Assembly: GCF_012933655.1 (NCBI RefSeq)
Contig: NZ_JABBJJ010000110.1
Span: 1 to 34,176 of the forward strand
Direction: 5' to 3'
DNA from: Pyxidicoccus fallax
Lineage (GTDB): Bacteria > Myxococcota > Myxococcia > Myxococcales > Myxococcaceae
DNA: 34,176 nt
A model generated the notes under the pieces. It saw nothing but the letters and a program-made list of their open reading frames with translations. It was not told the origin of the DNA and searched no databases. Below are positions 31,301 to 34,176 of this stretch, in pieces (the first letter of the stretch is position 1; each line of letters starts with the position of its first letter). Made by a program: the position numbers and the translations under genes.

Positions 31301-34026
31301 ACATCAACCACTGGCGGGCGCCGCTGCGCACCAACCTGCCGCTGACGCGCCGGGGCCTCGCGGCGGGCATCGCCAGCGGCGACCTGCAGTTCGCGGGCTT
31401 CACGCTCGCCATCAGCATGAGCACCGAGTTCGGCATGGGCATCGAGCTGGGCCGCCTGCTCGGCACCATCGACGCCTGCATGGCCTTCTTCCGCAAGTCC
31501 GGCGTGCTGTCCCTGAGGCACACGGTGGTCTTCCTCCGCCAGGCCGTCCGCGCCCTCCAGGGCCACACCCGGGTGCATGCGCGCTTCGACGACGACGAGT
31601 TCGACGAGCAGGCCGAGCTCGCGTCGGAGCAGCTGGCCCCCATGCTGCGCTTCACCCATGCGACGCTCAGGGCCTTCGTCGCGTATGTGCTGGGGGACTT
31701 CGACGAGGCGGTGAGGATGACGCGGCAGGGAGCGCCGTACGCCGTCTACAGCCAGGGCTCCCTGCGCGTGGTCGACTTCACCTTCGTGAGCTCGCTGGCG
31801 CTGGCGGCCTGGAGGGGCGGCACGCCCGAGGAGCACGCCGAGGCGAGGGCCCGGCTCGCCGACAACCAGCGCAGGCTCGGCGAGTGGGCGCAGTGGTGTC
31901 CGGAGAACTACCGGCACAAGCACCAGCTCGTCGACGCCGAGGTGGCCCGTCTGGAAGGCCGGCACCTCGACGCCATGTCCCTCTACGAGAAGGCCATCAA
32001 CGGAGCCCGCGCGGAGGGCTTCCTCCACGACGAGGCCATGGCGAACGAGGCCGCGGGGCGCTTCTACCATTCGCTGGGCCGCAAGCGCTTCGCCACGCTC
32101 CACCTGCGCGCCGCGCTGGAGGCCTACGCCCGCTGGGGCGCGTGGGCGAAGGTGACATCGATGGAGGAGGAGTTCCCGGACCTCAAGCCCGGTGGCGGCA
32201 AGGCCTGGAGCGAGCCCATACCCGCCCCGACGTCGGGCACGGTGCCCGGGGCCTCACTGGACCTGCACAGCCTGCTCAAGGCCTCCGAGACGCTGGTGGG
32301 CGAGGTGGTGCTGGACCGGCTGCTGGAGAAGCTGATGGCGGTGTGCCTGGAAGCCGCGGGCGCGACGCGCGGCGCCCTGGTGCTGAATGAGTCCGGGGCC
32401 CTGGTCGTGCGCGCCCTGGGCACCGTGGCCGAGCCGGTGGACCTGGAGCACACCCCGCTGGCCTCCGCGAGCACCGTCCCCGGCTCCGTGGTGGAGCACG
32501 CCTATGCCACGGGGGAGACGCTCGTCCTCGGCGATGCGGCCCACCAGGGACGCTTCATCAGCGACCCGTGCGTCGTGCGCCGGGCGGTGCGCTCCGCCCT
32601 CGCGGTGCCCATCCAGCGGCAGGCGCGCACGGTGGGCGTGCTCTACCTGGAGAATGACCTGGCCACGCGCGCCTTCACACCCGAGCGCGTGGGGGTGCTG
32701 CGGGCGCTCTCCTCGCAGATGGCCATTTCACTGGAGAACAGCCAGCTCTTCGAGCAGCTCAAGGTGGAGGTGCGGGAGCGCCGGAAGGCGGAGGCCGCGG
32801 TGCGCTTCCTCGCCGAGTCGGGGCTGGCGCTGGCCGAGTCGCTGGACCTGGAGCAGACGCTGGCGAAGGCCCTGCGCATCGTGGTCCCCTTCCTGGCGGA
32901 CTGGTGCATGTTCACCGTCCTCGAGGACGGGGAGCGCCTGCGGATGCTGGCCGCCGCCCACGTGGACCCGAAGAAGGAAGCGCGCCTGCGCGCGCTGCTG
33001 GAGAGGCACCCGCCCGACTGGAACTCACCGCCCGCCCTCATCCGCGCCCTGCGCACGGGCCGGCCCGTGCTGCGCCCCGAGCTCACCGCGGCCATGCTGA
33101 CGGAGACGGGCAACGGGCCCTGGTACGTGGAGGAACTGCAGGCGCTGGGCACGCGGACGGCCATGCACGTGCCGCTCATCGCCCGGGGCAAGACGCTCGG
33201 CGTCCTGACGCTCGCCTCCGGCGCGCCGGGCCGCCGGTATGCCGTGGCGGACCTGGACCTCGCCCAGGAGCTGGCGCGCCGGGCGGCTGTCTGCATCGAC
33301 AACGCGAGGCTCTACCGCGCGTCACAGGAGGCCATCCGCCTGCGGGACGACTTCCTCAGCGTCGCCTCGCACGAGCTGAACACGCCGCTCACCTCGCTGC
33401 GGCTGATGGTGCACTCGCTCTTGCGCCACCGTCCCGCCGGCCTGCCGGAGCCCGCCGTGCGCGCGCTGCGCACCATCGATGCCCAGTCGCTGAAGCTCGC
33501 CACCCTCATCGGAGAGTTGCTGGATGTCTCGCGCCTGCATGCGGGCCGGCTGGACCTCCGGCTGGAGGAGGTGGACCTGCGGGCGGTCATCGAACGGGTG
33601 ACGGACCGGCTGCGCGAGCCGCTGGAGAAGGCGGGCTGCGCGCTGGACGTCCGCGTCGACACTTCCATCCTCGGGCGGTGGGACGCCACGCGGCTGGAGC
33701 AGGTGCTGCTCAACCTGCTGTCCAACGCGCTCAAGTTCGGGGCGGGCAAGCCCATCCACATCGCGGCCGGGGGGGAGGATGGCACCGCGTGGCTGCGCGT
33801 GCGCGACGAGGGCATCGGCATCGCGCCCGACAAGCTGCCGCACATCTTCGAGCGCTTCGAGCGGGCGGTGTCGGCGCGCTCCTATGGCGGGCTGGGGCTG
33901 GGGCTGCACCTGGTGAGCGCCATCGTCGACGCGCTCGGTGGCTCCATCCGCGTGGAGAGCACCCTGGGGCGCGGTACCACCTTCACCCTCCGGCTTCCTC
34001 GCGCGGGCCCGGCCCGGGGGAACTGA
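28312..34026 (+). CDS. Giant Ser/Thr kinase-like / AAA ATPase / TPR-like / GAF / histidine kinase fusion
   Basis: This is 1904 residues from the ATG at 28312. Upstream GTG/ATG codons at 28240-28243 lie inside the terminator hairpin and are rejected. The order is: protein-kinase-like domain (1-290; Lys35, HRDLNPTN at 128, DFD at 149-151, APEQTGRM); AAA_16/predictor ATPase (300-620; Walker A GEAGIGKS with Lys335, Walker B LFLDDVQWAD near 458); a long alpha-helical, TPR-like region (~640-1290); two GAF domains (~1330-1480, ~1500-1670); HisKA with His1687 in SHELNTPL; HATPase (NLLSNALKFG, RDEGIGI, GGLGLGLHLV). This trifunctional layout is known in myxobacteria and cyanobacteria. It is cytoplasmic and probably integrates ligand and redox cues through GAF. 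The DFG glycine is replaced by Asp, and no glycine-rich loop is seen, so kinase activity is doubtful. Confidence 0.9.
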   Translation: MFQALGDERLQEIYCGRRYVVLRGWKQDGEPLVVKRVRAGALASGSQAMLRHEYSLLSSLQGAVPGVARVLALREDEGHLPALVMEDAGPQNLQEWLGRRPVSMDAFMELALQLAGIIASLHQQHVIHRDLNPTNMVVGADSRHVTIVDFDLATRVAGLAPDAGLPGELQWTLPYVAPEQTGRMSRPVDHRADLYSLGATFYELLTGLPPFVSSDPAELVHAHLAKPPVPPAFANPAVPKLLSDVVLKLLAKMPEERYQSAEALLADLLEARRRQASGAIGSFELGRVDLARQLSFPDRLYGRERELERLREALERVRRGLSEGVLLAGEAGIGKSALVQQLHRRAASRDLVLGGKFNQLRGNEPYSAFVEAFRGFIHGLRGQPQGAREAWRLRLLKALGPNGRVIGDIVPELEELLGPQPEPLELDPAGTSGRLHLVFQSFVQALASAEHVLVLFLDDVQWADPGSLQLLKALATDPDSRHVLVVGAYRPRAVGADHPLLLLLQSLRESGAMTFDTLSLAPLDLPAVTALCADTFRCGPEHAGPLADVVLRKTAGNPLFITRFLRLLHQSGLLAFDLDSGTWRWDLDRLEKVDATENVVELMLATIRRLPERAQRALKAAACLGDRVELWLLSGLMGEAEGEAASALWSLLREGLLLPEQDGARAPRGDGADSGGPGRPAATYRFAHDRVRQAAYSMLSEEERRCLHHEAGRLLLRGASAETLDERLFAVVDHLHLGLERPGGEVEGCELTELNARAGLKAKATSAFGAALVYLLRAISLLPRAQWPERREQVFHLHAEAAQCAYFSGDSALAGELVRTALEHAPSPLEKVDLYCLQVLAHTLKGRFREGLEWGVEGLQLLGMKLPERDLSAELAAELAEVPVNMRGRSVEELLDAPRMEDPEQVATVRLLSELINAAFFIEPGLFALLNTRALNLLLRYGNAPGAPVVYGCHAMMLSVRGGDIAVGHAFASMAVELARRQGIPRQECRAIISLLHINHWRAPLRTNLPLTRRGLAAGIASGDLQFAGFTLAISMSTEFGMGIELGRLLGTIDACMAFFRKSGVLSLRHTVVFLRQAVRALQGHTRVHARFDDDEFDEQAELASEQLAPMLRFTHATLRAFVAYVLGDFDEAVRMTRQGAPYAVYSQGSLRVVDFTFVSSLALAAWRGGTPEEHAEARARLADNQRRLGEWAQWCPENYRHKHQLVDAEVARLEGRHLDAMSLYEKAINGARAEGFLHDEAMANEAAGRFYHSLGRKRFATLHLRAALEAYARWGAWAKVTSMEEEFPDLKPGGGKAWSEPIPAPTSGTVPGASLDLHSLLKASETLVGEVVLDRLLEKLMAVCLEAAGATRGALVLNESGALVVRALGTVAEPVDLEHTPLASASTVPGSVVEHAYATGETLVLGDAAHQGRFISDPCVVRRAVRSALAVPIQRQARTVGVLYLENDLATRAFTPERVGVLRALSSQMAISLENSQLFEQLKVEVRERRKAEAAVRFLAESGLALAESLDLEQTLAKALRIVVPFLADWCMFTVLEDGERLRMLAAAHVDPKKEARLRALLERHPPDWNSPPALIRALRTGRPVLRPELTAAMLTETGNGPWYVEELQALGTRTAMHVPLIARGKTLGVLTLASGAPGRRYAVADLDLAQELARRAAVCIDNARLYRASQEAIRLRDDFLSVASHELNTPLTSLRLMVHSLLRHRPAGLPEPAVRALRTIDAQSLKLATLIGELLDVSRLHAGRLDLRLEEVDLRAVIERVTDRLREPLEKAGCALDVRVDTSILGRWDATRLEQVLLNLLSNALKFGAGKPIHIAAGGEDGTAWLRVRDEGIGIAPDKLPHIFERFERAVSARSYGGLGLGLHLVSAIVDALGGSIRVESTLGRGTTFTLRLPRAGPARGN

Positions 34027-34176
34027 CGCGGTCGGTGAAGGCCGTGCCCGCTCCGTGCTCCCCGTAGGTGCTCAACACGCGAATGCCCGGACATCCGATG
34101 AAGAAGCGGAAATGGAACGCCGGCGGGTCCTGGTGGACCGGGGGGCCGTCACGGTGCTCCTCCCGGAGGGGGGGGT
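33983..34176 (-). CDS. 3' end of an unidentified gene (partial, open at right edge)
   Basis: On the minus strand a frame is open from the right edge to a TGA at 33983-33985, about 63 codons. It reads PLREEHRDGPPVHQDPPAFH, then FRFFIGCPGIRVLSTYGEHG and AGTAFTDRVSSPGPG. Composition is balanced (aromatic and aliphatic residues, few Arg runs) and third positions are mostly G/C, unlike the shadow frames nearby. It overlaps the last 44 nt of the kinase gene in convergent orientation. I do not recognise the family. No start is visible, so this remains a probable call. Confidence 0.45.
   Translation of the reverse strand, partial: PPLREEHRDGPPVHQDPPAFHFRFFIGCPGIRVLSTYGEHGAGTAFTDRVSSPGPGPREEAGG

Noticed and set aside
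34168-34175. Run of eight G at the right edge
   Set aside because: A homopolymer in very GC-rich DNA at a window edge; it may be chance or a sequencing-length error and supports no element.
1-34176. CRISPR arrays, insertion sequences, tRNA genes, phage genes
   Set aside because: No regularly spaced repeats, transposase motifs, tRNA-like cloverleaf sequence or phage structural genes were recognised when reading both strands.

Overview
The window looks like a chromosomal segment of a myxobacterium (Myxococcus/Corallococcus/Pyxidicoccus type). Evidence: very high GC with almost all third codon positions G or C, several lipoproteins with short Sec/SPII leaders, a SUKH immunity protein, a hybrid histidine kinase, and a giant Ser/Thr-kinase/ATPase/GAF/histidine-kinase fusion. 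The genus is an inference; no rRNA or tRNA gene was seen.

Layout. 2-1672: the C-terminal end of a polymorphic toxin with a WHH (HNH-superfamily) nuclease domain, then a SUKH/SMI1-type immunity gene 4 nt downstream and a Cdc123-like ATP-grasp gene overlapping the immunity stop codon. 1840-3714: a membrane hybrid histidine kinase. 3764-4123 (minus): a broken remnant of a flavin-dependent (LLM) monooxygenase with an in-frame amber codon.

4261-18272: a glycan-utilisation locus. A GH43 lipoprotein converges on a TonB-dependent receptor. Divergent from the receptor is a long same-strand run: galM, galK, an ABC importer (ATPase, two permeases, binding protein), a leaderless GH43-like protein, a phytanoyl-CoA-dioxygenase-like enzyme and a second leaderless GH43 enzyme. 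It ends at a GC-rich hairpin. The likely flow is surface trimming, TonB-driven import across the outer membrane, ABC import across the inner membrane, cytoplasmic GH43 cleavage, then mutarotation and phosphorylation of galactose. The polymer is unknown; arabinose- and galactose-containing glycans fit best.

18399-21887: three lipoproteins: a small Cys-rich one, an FG-GAP/VCBS beta-propeller, and a tandem alpha/beta-hydrolase whose second copy has lost its catalytic Ser and His. An elaborate inverted-repeat cluster sits in the convergent gap between the last two. 21990-22409: a PhnB-like VOC protein. 22707-28188: GMC alcohol oxidase, aldehyde dehydrogenase (ATGA overlap) and a propionyl-CoA-synthetase-like enzyme. 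Together these could form an alcohol-to-aldehyde-to-acid-to-acyl-CoA route. The synthetase has a good sigma-54-type promoter match.

28312-34026: the giant multidomain kinase. The right edge (33983-34176, minus) probably holds the 3' end of an unidentified gene. No CRISPR array, insertion sequence or tRNA was found.
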